A stretch of DNA of 64,000 bases from assembly GCA_942491465.1 (NCBI GenBank), contig CALOBA010000064.1, positions 124,001 through 188,000 of the forward strand, in the 5' to 3' direction. The translations under genes and the position numbers were made by a program. Each line of letters begins with the position of its first letter. Position 1 is the first letter of the stretch. Shown here one piece after another: positions 19,664 through 27,768 of this stretch. The stretch is from CALOBA01 sp942491465. GTDB lineage: Bacteria; Pseudomonadota; Gammaproteobacteria; Chromatiales; Chromatiaceae. The notes beneath the pieces are model-generated. The model worked only from the letters and a program-made list of their open reading frames with translations, searched no databases and was not told the origin of the DNA.

Positions 19664-20279
19664 CTCTCGATCTCCGTTAGTCCGTCGTTGACCGGCGACC
19701 GGGTGCCGCTCCGCAGCGGCTCCGACACGGAGCGAGCAGGCACCTGGCACGTCGTATTGCGGTATCGCCATTGCCTGAGGCCATCCGGCGACATTGGATA
19801 GGCCCTCGGCGCGACGACGGCAGCGTGCCGGGGTCGCAGCGATGGATGCTCTCTTTATAGGCGTTACAGTAGCAAAAATTCGCTGATCCAGGTCAGCCCC
19901 GCTGCAATCACTCGACACAGCGGAGGAACTGTAGCGTTGACCGGGTATGACGCTCGCGCAGCGCCCCAGTGGTTTCGTCGGGGGGGTATTGAATGAGCTG
20001 CGTGCGATTACCCCAAGTGGTGCAGACGCCCGCTCGCTGAGCCTTTGGATTGGCCGTTTCGTGGTTGCGTCTGCACCACTTGTTTCTGAACCTTGCCTTA
20101 AGGGCAACGACATAGCTGGCCGACTCAAGGTCGGCGCCGCATCAGAGGCGACACTGATGCGCGGTCAGGTCTGTAGCTGTCGAGCTCGACGCTGGGCTCC
20201 GGCGGGACCAGCGGCAACGCGGTGGGCGCAACGATCCGTCGCCGGCCCCTCGCCGCAGCCGATCCCTTGGAGCGGCCAT
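19664..20279. other. Intergenic region upstream of tpsA
   Basis: This 616-bp stretch separates tpsA from the upstream enzyme gene. It holds the tpsA leader, a TATAAA hexamer on the minus strand (complement of 19854-19859) that could be a -10 box without a convincing -35 box, and one copy of the 89-bp palindromic element (20014-20092). I see no gene here. Confidence 0.6.
20014..20092 (-). repeat. 89-bp palindromic element, copy 1 (reverse orientation, one end eroded)
   Basis: On the minus strand this matches the two intact copies at 44726 and 63238, from GGTTCAGAAACAAGTGG (starting at complement 20092) through the second arm, whose outermost bases have diverged (ends in CACTTG then unrelated sequence). 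It lies downstream of the minus-strand gene ending at 20280 and about 350 bp upstream of the tpsA start. Confidence 0.9.
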
Positions 20280-21203
20280 CTAACCTGTCAGATCGGCCAG
20301 CGATACCACCGGCGCGCCGGCGCGGGCGACGACGGTGTCGGCGCCGACCGAGGCGAAACGGACACCCGAGGCGCTGAATTCGTCGAACAGCGCACTAAAG
20401 GTATCCGTATGCTCGACCTCGTAGAACGGGGTTCGCTCCAGCACATCGACCGGCTGATCCAAGCGCTTCATGGCGGCGCTGACGGTGGCGTAGGGGTGAT
20501 CCGCGGTAAAGGCCGTGTCCAGCCCGGCGAAATGGCCCAGATCGTCGCGCAACTGCTGCTTCAGTGCCGGGTCGTGGTCGTAGTAGTGGGCCTGGTTGTT
20601 CTGCTCCACGGCAAGAAAATAGACCTCTTTGGCGCCAAGTCTAACCGCCAGGTCGGTGGCCCCCAAGGCGACGTTGAGCTTGGTCCGCACCACCGGGGGC
20701 CCCCCAGTGCCGAGCGATGGCGCGACCTCGACGGTGCCGAGGGGCACGCGCAGCCAGCCGGTCGCGCCCCGGATCACCGGGATGTAGCTGGTCGGCCGCA
20801 TCTGGATGCGGCTGCCGATGCGCCGACGGTGGAGCAGCGCCAGCGCATGCTCCGATGGATAGGCCGACAGAAACAGGTCGAGCGCGCAGCGGTAGAAGGT
20901 ACGATTAACGCCGATGATAAAGAAGCGGCGGCGCAACGCCTCCCAGGTGGCCTGATCGACGGCGCCCAACGCCGGGCCCGACCCCAGGATCAGCACCGGG
21001 CGGGCGCCGAGGTGCCCGCGCAGCAGCCGCGCCTGGCGCGCAGCGCGCCGACGGCACAAGGATTCGTTCGCCTGCGCGGCCCGTTGGGCCAATGCGGAGG
21101 GGTGACGCTCGACGCGTACGGCGATGCGATAGGCGGTACTGAGGTAGCTCACGTCCAGCCCCGGTTGGTCGACAAGGCATCGGCGATCAGCCCGAGGCGG
21201 CAC
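20280..21203 (-). CDS. Unknown enzyme-like protein with an LGSGPALG motif, possible glycosyltransferase (DUF115/sialyltransferase-like)
   Basis: The 307-aa product has no signal peptide or membrane segment and should be cytoplasmic. At about residues 69-78 it carries VLILGSGPALG followed by a VNRTF stretch, a glycine-rich motif resembling the nucleotide-sugar-binding start of DUF115/Maf-type and GT42-like transferases. Later landmarks are EVYFLAVEQNNQAHYYDHD and a short conserved-looking C-terminus. It sits between tpsB and tpsA on the same strand, 87 bp after tpsB, so co-transcription and modification of the adhesin or its glycan is a reasonable inference; HMW-type two-partner systems are known to include a dedicated glycosyltransferase. 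The start is uncertain: GTG at 21203 is listed, GTG at 21152 is an alternative. The enzymatic activity is not established. Confidence 0.6.
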   Translation of the reverse strand: MPPRADRRCLVDQPGLDVSYLSTAYRIAVRVERHPSALAQRAAQANESLCRRRAARQARLLRGHLGARPVLILGSGPALGAVDQATWEALRRRFFIIGVNRTFYRCALDLFLSAYPSEHALALLHRRRIGSRIQMRPTSYIPVIRGATGWLRVPLGTVEVAPSLGTGGPPVVRTKLNVALGATDLAVRLGAKEVYFLAVEQNNQAHYYDHDPALKQQLRDDLGHFAGLDTAFTADHPYATVSAAMKRLDQPVDVLERTPFYEVEHTDTFSALFDEFSASGVRFASVGADTVVARAGAPVVSLADLTG

Positions 21204-21290
21204 GACGCCGATCCGCCGTCGGCGGGCGCGGATGTCCGGCGCATCGTCCGGCGAAACCTGTCGGGCAGGTCTTCCATTGAGTGACGCACG

Positions 21291-23204
21291 CTAGAACGGC
21301 TGGTAGGCGATGTTGAAGAACAGCTGCGGGTCGTAGCCGGTGCTCGCCTCGGGGCTGCCGATGGGGGTGGCGACGGAGAAGCCCATGCGCAGGTTGCGGG
21401 TCTGATAACGGGCGCCGAAGCCGACGCCGGTGACGACCTGATGGTCGGTCTCGTTGTTGCGGGCGTTGTTGAGCCAGCCCTCGGCGAAGTCGACGAACAG
21501 CGACAGGCGGATGGCGTCGCCGAGCTTGGTGGGGGCGCCGCAGGAGGCCCACTTGGGCGCATACAGGCAGTTGGGATATTTATCCTGCAGCTTGTTCAGG
21601 AAGGGCACCGGGAACTCCCATTCCAGCGACGCGAAGTAACCCTTGTCGAACAGCCACTCGGCCACCGGGTAGGCGCGCACGCTGTTCGGGCCGCCGATGG
21701 CGAACTGCTCCAGCGGCACCAGGAAGTCATCGGTGTACTGGCCGTTGGCCCGAAACCAGAAGTCGCTGTTCCAGAAGAACGCCTGCTTGCGGATGATGCC
21801 GGCGACCAGTTTGTCGTACTCGGCCCCGGCGCGCTTGCCGTCCTCGCCGATGCGGCTGGACTCGGCGGGATCGGATGCGTCCATGGAGCCCCATAGGTTC
21901 GGGAAGCCGTGGGAGTAGTTGGCAATGAGCCTCAGCTGGTTGGCACGACCCTCGGGGGCGAGCAGGCTGTCGGTGTTGAGATAGTCGATGCCGATCTCCA
22001 GCGGCGCGAGGCGGTCTTCCGAGAGCTGGCTGTTGTTCTGATTGGTGACGGCGTCCTGACGCGAGAAGCGCACCTCGCCGACGAGGCGATCACGGAAGCT
22101 CTGGAAGAAGATGTAGTTCAGGCGGATGTAGGCCTGCTCGGTGGTACCGTCGATGCCGAGATCGGCCAGGTCGGCGCCGATGTCGTAGGCGCTGCGGCTG
22201 GCACCGATGCCGATCCGCAGATCGGGGGTGAAGATCGGGCGCAGGTAGTCGATGTTCCAGTAGAAGTTGTTCTGCGGGTCGAAGGCGTAGGTCGCCCCGA
22301 GCGCGAGCTGGTCGGCGCCGCCGGTGAGGTTGTTCCAGAAGACGTCGGCGCGGGCGCGATACTCACCGGAGTACTGCGAGCCGGCGTTGTCGCTGGAGAG
22401 CACCAGATTGAACGGCAGGGGGTCTTCCTCGACCTGCAGGCGGATGTCGGTCTCGCCGGTCTGCTCGCCGGGGATGAAGGTGATGTTGGCCTTGCGCTGG
22501 GCGAACAGCAGGCCGGGGTAGTCCCAGACGTTGAGCAGCGAGTGGGTCATGGAGTCGCGCGAGACCGGTTCGCCGAGCGCGCTGGCGAACGGCCACGCCA
22601 GCACGTTGGCCTTGTAGCGCTTGTTGCCCTGGACGTCGACCTTGCCGAGCCGGCCGCTGAGGACGTAGATGTTGACGACGCCGCCGGCGACGGTCTGCGG
22701 CGGGACGAAGGCGGTGTCGAGGATGCGGTCCTGGGCCCGGTAGTAGTCGGTCACCCGCACCGCGACGTCTTCCAGATCGAACACCGACAGCTCGTTCTGG
22801 TAGGTCTCGGTCAGCAGCTTGTCGAGTTCGGCGCTGAGGCGCCAGTCGTTGACGCGCAGGCCGCAGAAGTCGCGGTAGATGACGTCGGCGCAGCCCGCGG
22901 GGGCGTCGCCACGGGGCTCCAGCCGGGTCACGATGAAGCGCTTGACGCTGACCCGGGTCTCGTCCGGCAGCCGATCGCGCCGCGGGGCGACGTCGAGGGC
23001 GTCGAGGGATTGGTCGGGCTCTGCAAGCGGCACATCCAGCGCCGGCGCACCATCCATGCCGCGCGGACCGAGCGGTTCGGCAATCCCCCCCTGTTGTGCC
23101 GTAGCGACAGTGGCGCACAAGGCCGAAGACAGCAGGCTTGCCGCTATCGCCAAGCGTCTCGCGCGGGCCGCTCCGGCAGGCTTGATTCGGGTTACTCCGG
23201 ACAT
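21291..23204 (-). CDS. Two-partner secretion outer-membrane transporter, TpsB (FhaC/ShlB family)
   Basis: The 637-aa protein exports the TpsA adhesin across the outer membrane. The ATG at complement 23204 follows GGGAGAG and starts a signal peptide (AIAASLLSSALCATVATAQ). Two POTRA-type periplasmic domains occupy about residues 85-245 (landmarks VSVKRFIVTRLEP and VVNIYVLSGRLGKVDVQGN). A 16-stranded barrel follows, ending in the terminal aromatic FFNIAYQPF, the usual beta-signal. The length fits the family, which is usually 550-650 aa. Cysteine pairs at GCADVIYRDFCG and NCLYAPKWASCG could form periplasmic or loop disulfides. The gene is first of the minus-strand unit tpsB-enzyme-tpsA, diverges from the T6SS operon, and has a promoter and palindromic operator candidate just upstream. 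Confidence 0.92.
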   Translation of the reverse strand: MSGVTRIKPAGAARARRLAIAASLLSSALCATVATAQQGGIAEPLGPRGMDGAPALDVPLAEPDQSLDALDVAPRRDRLPDETRVSVKRFIVTRLEPRGDAPAGCADVIYRDFCGLRVNDWRLSAELDKLLTETYQNELSVFDLEDVAVRVTDYYRAQDRILDTAFVPPQTVAGGVVNIYVLSGRLGKVDVQGNKRYKANVLAWPFASALGEPVSRDSMTHSLLNVWDYPGLLFAQRKANITFIPGEQTGETDIRLQVEEDPLPFNLVLSSDNAGSQYSGEYRARADVFWNNLTGGADQLALGATYAFDPQNNFYWNIDYLRPIFTPDLRIGIGASRSAYDIGADLADLGIDGTTEQAYIRLNYIFFQSFRDRLVGEVRFSRQDAVTNQNNSQLSEDRLAPLEIGIDYLNTDSLLAPEGRANQLRLIANYSHGFPNLWGSMDASDPAESSRIGEDGKRAGAEYDKLVAGIIRKQAFFWNSDFWFRANGQYTDDFLVPLEQFAIGGPNSVRAYPVAEWLFDKGYFASLEWEFPVPFLNKLQDKYPNCLYAPKWASCGAPTKLGDAIRLSLFVDFAEGWLNNARNNETDHQVVTGVGFGARYQTRNLRMGFSVATPIGSPEASTGYDPQLFFNIAYQPF

Positions 23205-23311
23205 CGATTTGCTCTCCCGGTCTCCATATGCAAGGCTGTCGGCGGCACAGCCATGGCCCGGCGCCCAGACGCGACCTTGCCGCCGCAGGTAAAATGATGT
23301 TGTTTCAGCGC

Positions 23312-23340
23312 AGTATAGCGGCACCAAATCGATCACACAA
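23312..23340 (-). promoter_or_regulatory. Candidate sigma-70 promoter of tpsB
   Basis: On the minus strand, TATACT (complement of 23312-23317) lies 17 bp downstream of TTGTGT (complement of 23335-23340), about 110 bp before the tpsB start. The -10 box is good and the -35 box is weak. Confidence 0.5.
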
Positions 23341-23347
23341 CGGCAGA

Positions 23348-23363
23348 TGTTGCGCGCGCAACA
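23348..23363. promoter_or_regulatory. Perfect 16-bp palindrome, candidate operator
   Basis: TGTTGCGCGCGCAACA is a perfect inverted repeat lying 8 bp upstream of the proposed tpsB -35 box. An extra half-site GCGCAACA follows at 23378-23385. The placement in a divergent promoter region (tpsB left, T6SS right) suggests a regulator-binding site; the regulator is unknown. Confidence 0.5.
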
Positions 23364-23607
23364 GGAGTGTGTCGGCCGCGCAACAGCTATGAACCTGGGA
23401 GCCGGGCTATCTTAATGGTAAGCGAACCATCGCCGCACCGTCGGTCACGGCCTGAAACGCCCTCGCACCGGCCGTTCACGGCCGTTGGCGAAAGCCACCT
23501 AGGCGAAAGCCGGGGCAGGTGTTAGGATTCGCGCTCCGGGTAGAGAAGCGGCCCTCGGCAACCCTTGCGAGCCCACCCCCGCCGCAGCAACTGGAGCCGG
23601 CTTGGCG

Positions 23608-25698
23608 ATGAAATTGCGACTCTCTGTCACCACGGGCAACAACGCCTTTTCCGATCACCGAGAGAGCCACGAGTTCACCGAGCTCGGAGGTACCATCGGT
23701 CGTGCCAGCCGCAACGATTGGGTCATTCCCGACCCGACGCGCGTGGTCTCCGGCACCCACGCCCAAGTCGACTATGTGGACGGCCAGTTTCAGCTGACCG
23801 ATACCAGCACCAACGGCGTCTACGTCAACGGCTCCGATCTCGCCCTGGGGCGCGACAGCAGCATCCCGCTGTCCAACGGCGATCGGTTCCAGATCGGCGA
23901 CTTCGAGATCGCCGTCGCCGTCGAGGAGGACGATGCGGCCACCGACGCCGCCCAAGCCGCCGACGCCGGCCTGCCGCCTTGGCCGATCGAGGACGCCGGC
24001 GACTCCCCCGCGCCGGTGTTGCCCGACAATTTTGGTCAGCAGCCGGCCTACTGGGGCGAGACCCAGTCCGACCAAGTCCCCGACCTCTACGGACACGTCG
24101 CTGATCTGGGCAGCGTCGGGGTCGCGGCAACCGCCGCCGACGCGGACCAGTGGGACTTCAGCAGCATCGGGCAGGATGCCGGCGGTGCTCCACCGGCCGA
24201 CAGCCAAGCATCCGGTGACGCCCTTCCCGACGACCTCTGGTCAACCGACCCTGCCGCCGCGGGCATGGAACCGGCCGATCCGATCTCGGAGCCGAGCGCC
24301 CCACTGACCGAACAGCCATCGGAACAGATCCCCACCGACTTCGACGCGGACAAGGGGTCGGCGCCGGCCGCTGCCCCGGAAGCTCCCGAGCAAACGGGGC
24401 CGCGTCCCGCCAGTGGCCCGCCGCAGACCCCGCCGCGGCAGGACATGACCGATGCCTTGAGCATCTGGTCAACGATGGACCCCATGCCGCCGGATGGCGC
24501 ACTCCCGGCGCCGTCGGCACCGCCGCCGAGACCATCCGCATCGCATCCCGGTGCAGGCTACGACCTGAGCACCGGCCAGCGACCCGCCACCCCGCAGTCG
24601 TTGGAGACTCCCGGCAGGCCGCAGGACGCGGCGCCCGCATCGGAGCCTCTCGACTTCGAGCTGCCGGACTTGGGTGCGGTCCCGACGGCGGCGCCGTCGG
24701 CCTCCGGCGCAGCCCAAGCCGATGCCGAGCAGGAGCCCGCCGACCCGGACGAAACCGCCCCATATGGCCGCGATGAGGCGTCCGGCCAAAAGCCGGTGCA
24801 GCCGCCGATCACGGCGGACGCCCAGGCACCGACACCGCCCCAAGACGCTCCGCCGGCGCCCGCCGCGCCGCCGCGGCCAGCCGCAGCGCAGGCGGCGCAG
24901 CCCGCGTTCGTCTCGCAACCCCCGCAACGGCCGCCGGAGCCCGGCCCGGACAGGTCGAGCCCGCCCCCGGGGTTGATGCCGCCGCAGCCGGCCTGGCCGC
25001 GCGCGGCACCGCCGCAGCGACCTGCCGCCCCCCAGCCGCCCGGCCCGGCAACGGCGCCGCCGCAGCGATCGGCCCCGGTTGCCGACGCCGCGGTCGGTAT
25101 GGAGGCCGCCCTGGCCGAACTCCTCAAGGGCGCCGGCGTCCCCGGATTGGCGGTCCCGCACGGTGCGTCGCCGGAGACCTTCCGGGCCATCGGCGAGCTG
25201 CTGGCGCTCTACGCCGGGGGCACGGCGGAGCTGCTCGGGGTGATCGGCAGCATCAAGAACACCTTCCGTATCAATCAGACGCAGATCCAGCAGCGCGACA
25301 ACAACCCGCTGCGCTGGGTGGCGACGCCCCGCGAGGCGGTCAAGCGCCTGCTGGCGCCGGAAGACGACGGCTACCTCGCCCCAAGGGAGGCGGTCAGCGA
25401 TGCGCTGGCGAGCATCAAGGCCCACCAGATGGGCTCGATCCACGGCATGCAGGAGGCCTTCAAGGAGTTCCTCAACGACCTGGAGCCCGAAGAGCTGAAA
25501 AGCAGCTTCGACCGACAGGGCCGGCCGGGACCGCTGGCGAACAAGGGCGCCTGGTACTGGGCGAGATATGCCGACTTTCACCGGCGACTGCTCGACGATG
25601 CGCAAAACAACGTCCTCGACCTCATCGGCAGCACCTTCTCCACCGCCTACGAGCAGCAGGTCCAGAACGTGCGCAAGCAGAGCAACGGCCATGGTTGA
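23608..25698 (+). CDS. tagH: T6SS FHA-domain protein TagH (Fha)
   Basis: This scaffold of the T6SS phosphorylation pathway binds phosphothreonine and is itself a target of the PpkA kinase. The 696-aa product has an N-terminal FHA domain (residues about 10-95, with GRASRNDWVIPDP, VSGTHAQV and STNGVYVNG), a long disordered Pro/Ala/Asp-rich linker (about 105-490), and the conserved C-terminal T6SS-FHA domain (about 495-690, with DNNPLRW, KRLL and WYWARYADFHRRLL). ATG 23608 is preferred over an in-frame TTG six bases upstream; GGAG lies 11 nt before it. It is first of the plus-strand T6SS operon, 57 bp before tssJ. Confidence 0.92.
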   Translation: MKLRLSVTTGNNAFSDHRESHEFTELGGTIGRASRNDWVIPDPTRVVSGTHAQVDYVDGQFQLTDTSTNGVYVNGSDLALGRDSSIPLSNGDRFQIGDFEIAVAVEEDDAATDAAQAADAGLPPWPIEDAGDSPAPVLPDNFGQQPAYWGETQSDQVPDLYGHVADLGSVGVAATAADADQWDFSSIGQDAGGAPPADSQASGDALPDDLWSTDPAAAGMEPADPISEPSAPLTEQPSEQIPTDFDADKGSAPAAAPEAPEQTGPRPASGPPQTPPRQDMTDALSIWSTMDPMPPDGALPAPSAPPPRPSASHPGAGYDLSTGQRPATPQSLETPGRPQDAAPASEPLDFELPDLGAVPTAAPSASGAAQADAEQEPADPDETAPYGRDEASGQKPVQPPITADAQAPTPPQDAPPAPAAPPRPAAAQAAQPAFVSQPPQRPPEPGPDRSSPPPGLMPPQPAWPRAAPPQRPAAPQPPGPATAPPQRSAPVADAAVGMEAALAELLKGAGVPGLAVPHGASPETFRAIGELLALYAGGTAELLGVIGSIKNTFRINQTQIQQRDNNPLRWVATPREAVKRLLAPEDDGYLAPREAVSDALASIKAHQMGSIHGMQEAFKEFLNDLEPEELKSSFDRQGRPGPLANKGAWYWARYADFHRRLLDDAQNNVLDLIGSTFSTAYEQQVQNVRKQSNGHG

Positions 25699-25755
25699 CG
25701 GGCCCACGATCATCATTCCCGCGCGCCAACCCAAGCGTCACACCAGGAGCAGCAC

Positions 25756-26328
25756 ATGACGAGAGTATCGCCCGCCGACGCGGCCTCCCGGCGGAGCCGT
25801 CAACACCATGCGACGCCGGCCGCTCGCGCGCGCTGGTCCCGTGTCGCCGCGACCGCGCTGCTGCTGGTACTCGCGCTCGCCGGCTGCGGCGGCGGCAAGG
25901 TGCCGGAGATCAAGATTCCGGAGCCGGAGCCACCACCGCCGCCCACGCGACTCGTCCTCGACATTCAGGCTTCGTCACGCCTGAACCCGAACCCGAACGG
26001 CAACCCGGCCCCCTTGGTGGTGCGTATCTACGAACTCGCGGAGACCGGCCGCTTTACCGGCACCGGCTTCCATCCGCTCTATCAGGACGACCGCTCCGCC
26101 CTGGGCGGCGATATGCTCGGTCGCGAGGAGCTGCGCCTGCGCCCCGGGGCGCAGCAGACGCTGGAGAAGACCCTCAACCCGACCACAAGCGCCATCGGCG
26201 TCCTGGCCGCGTACCGCAGTCTCGACGGCATACGCTGGCGCGCCGTCGTCCCGGTCATTGCCGAGACCGACAACCGGCTGACGCTGACGCTGGGCGCCAG
26301 CGCGCTGAAGCTGGCACCGACCGAATAA
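25756..26328 (+). CDS. tssJ: T6SS outer-membrane lipoprotein TssJ
   Basis: The 190-aa lipoprotein anchors the T6SS membrane complex to the outer membrane and contacts periplasmic TssM. A long basic N-region is followed by a hydrophobic stretch and the lipobox LAGC with Cys44, then a proline-rich spacer (PEPEPPPPP). The TssJ beta-sandwich follows (LVLDIQASSRLNPNPNG, PLVVRIYEL, GVLAAYRSLDGIRWRAVVPV). AGGAG lies 7 nt before the ATG. The size fits the family once the extended N-region is allowed for. The position between tagH and tssK matches other T6SS loci. Confidence 0.92.
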   Translation: MTRVSPADAASRRSRQHHATPAARARWSRVAATALLLVLALAGCGGGKVPEIKIPEPEPPPPPTRLVLDIQASSRLNPNPNGNPAPLVVRIYELAETGRFTGTGFHPLYQDDRSALGGDMLGREELRLRPGAQQTLEKTLNPTTSAIGVLAAYRSLDGIRWRAVVPVIAETDNRLTLTLGASALKLAPTE

Positions 26329-26389
26329 TCGCCGAGCCCGGGCCGCCAAGCCCGGCAGCCGGCCCACTTAGCCCGTTGGAGGGCGCCCG

Positions 26390-27739
26390 ATGGCAACCGA
26401 CAGCTCCAGCTCGAACAGCAGCCGCGTGGTCTGGAAGGAAGGCACCTTCCTGCGCCCCCATCATTTTCAGCAGCACGACCGCTTCTTCGAGACGCTGATC
26501 GAGGCCCGCTCCCAGCCGCTGCGCCCCTACCCCTGGGGCCTCACCGAGTTGGAGTACGACCGCGACTTTCTGCTCCAGGGCAAGCTGCGGCTGACCCATT
26601 GCCGCGGGATTTTTCCCGACGGCACACCCTTCGCCGTCCCGTCCGAGGACAACGAGCCGCAGATCATCGACATCCCCGCGGAGGCGAAGTCGGCCCTGGT
26701 CTATCTGACCCTGCCCGCGCGGCGCACCGGCGGCGAGATCTTTACCGACAGCGACGACCCGGAGCTGCCGGTGCGCTACCTGACCGCGGAAGCAACGGTC
26801 GACGACAACAACGCCGAGTCCCACAGCAATGCCCGGGTGCTGACCGGGCGCCGACGGCTGCACCTGCGCCTGGAAGGGGCCGATCTCGGGGCCTACACGG
26901 CCCTGCCGCTGCTGCGCATCCGCGACGTGGGCGCCAACAAGAACGTCAGCATCGACGAGAGCTTCATCCCGCCCTGCCTCGATTGTCGCTCGATCCCCCG
27001 GCTCGACGGCTTCATCAAAGAGATCCAGGGCCTCCTGCAGCACCGTGCCGAGGCCCTCTCCGGCCGTCTGGTCGGCGGCGGCGGTACCGCCGAGATCGCC
27101 GATCTGCTGCTGCTGCAGTCGGTCAATCAGTACGAGCCGTTGTTCGCCCACCTGGCGGCGATGGACGGCCTGCACCCGGAGATGTTCTTTCGCGCGGCGC
27201 TGCAATGCGGCGGATCGCTGGCGACCTTCTCCAGCAAGGTGCGCCGCCCCACGCGCGTCCCTGCCTACCGGCATCATGACCTACAGAGCTGCTTCGACCC
27301 GCTGATGGCAGCCCTGCGCGACTACCTCAGCATGGTCATCGAGCGCAACGTGGTGCAGATCCCGTTGAAGGACGCCGGCCATGGCGTGCGCGTCGGCATC
27401 CCACCGGATCGCAGCCTGATCGACAAGGCGGTGTTCATCCTCGCGGCCAAGGCCAGCATGAACAGTGATACGCTGCGCCAGAGCTTCCCCGCCAATGTCA
27501 AGATCGGCCCGGTGGAGCGCATTGCCCAGCTGGTGAACCTGCAGCTTCGCGGCGTGCCCATCCGGCCGCTGGCCGTGGCCCCGCGGCAGCTGCCGTTCCA
27601 TCAAGGCTTCGCCTACTTCGAGTTGGATAAGAACAACGAGATCTGGGGCACACTGAAGAATTCCGGCGGCATCGGTATCTTCGCGGGCTCCGCCTACCCC
27701 AGCCTCGAGCTGGAGCTGTGGGCGATCAAGAGCGAATGA
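26390..27739 (+). CDS. tssK: T6SS baseplate protein TssK
   Basis: TssK is the cytoplasmic adaptor linking the T6SS baseplate to the TssL/TssM membrane complex. The 449-aa length is exactly as expected. The family opening is intact (VVWKEGTFLRPHHFQQHDRFFE), with further landmarks LTELEYDRDFLLQGKL, PCLDCRSIPRLD and the C-terminal PSLELELWAIK. GGAGGG precedes the ATG by 8 nt. The gene sits between tssJ and tssL with gaps of 61 and 29 bp, so it is in the same operon. Confidence 0.95.
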   Translation: MATDSSSSNSSRVVWKEGTFLRPHHFQQHDRFFETLIEARSQPLRPYPWGLTELEYDRDFLLQGKLRLTHCRGIFPDGTPFAVPSEDNEPQIIDIPAEAKSALVYLTLPARRTGGEIFTDSDDPELPVRYLTAEATVDDNNAESHSNARVLTGRRRLHLRLEGADLGAYTALPLLRIRDVGANKNVSIDESFIPPCLDCRSIPRLDGFIKEIQGLLQHRAEALSGRLVGGGGTAEIADLLLLQSVNQYEPLFAHLAAMDGLHPEMFFRAALQCGGSLATFSSKVRRPTRVPAYRHHDLQSCFDPLMAALRDYLSMVIERNVVQIPLKDAGHGVRVGIPPDRSLIDKAVFILAAKASMNSDTLRQSFPANVKIGPVERIAQLVNLQLRGVPIRPLAVAPRQLPFHQGFAYFELDKNNEIWGTLKNSGGIGIFAGSAYPSLELELWAIKSE

Positions 27740-27768
27740 CCGGCGCGCGTAACGAAGGAGCACCCTAG

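Larger units (their letters stand above)
23205..23607. other. Divergent intergenic region between tpsB and the T6SS operon
   Basis: This 403-bp region carries the tpsB promoter and palindrome described separately, an inverted repeat GGCCGTTCACGGCC (23470-23483) and two perfect direct repeats GGCGAAAGCC (23487-23496 and 23502-23511, 15-bp period). I found no convincing sigma-70 or sigma-54 promoter for the rightward T6SS operon, and no gene. Confidence 0.6.

Noticed and set aside
19664..20128. Longer tpsA start at complement 20128
   Set aside because: The added 155 residues read through the 89-bp palindromic element and intergenic DNA, and would bury the signal peptide.
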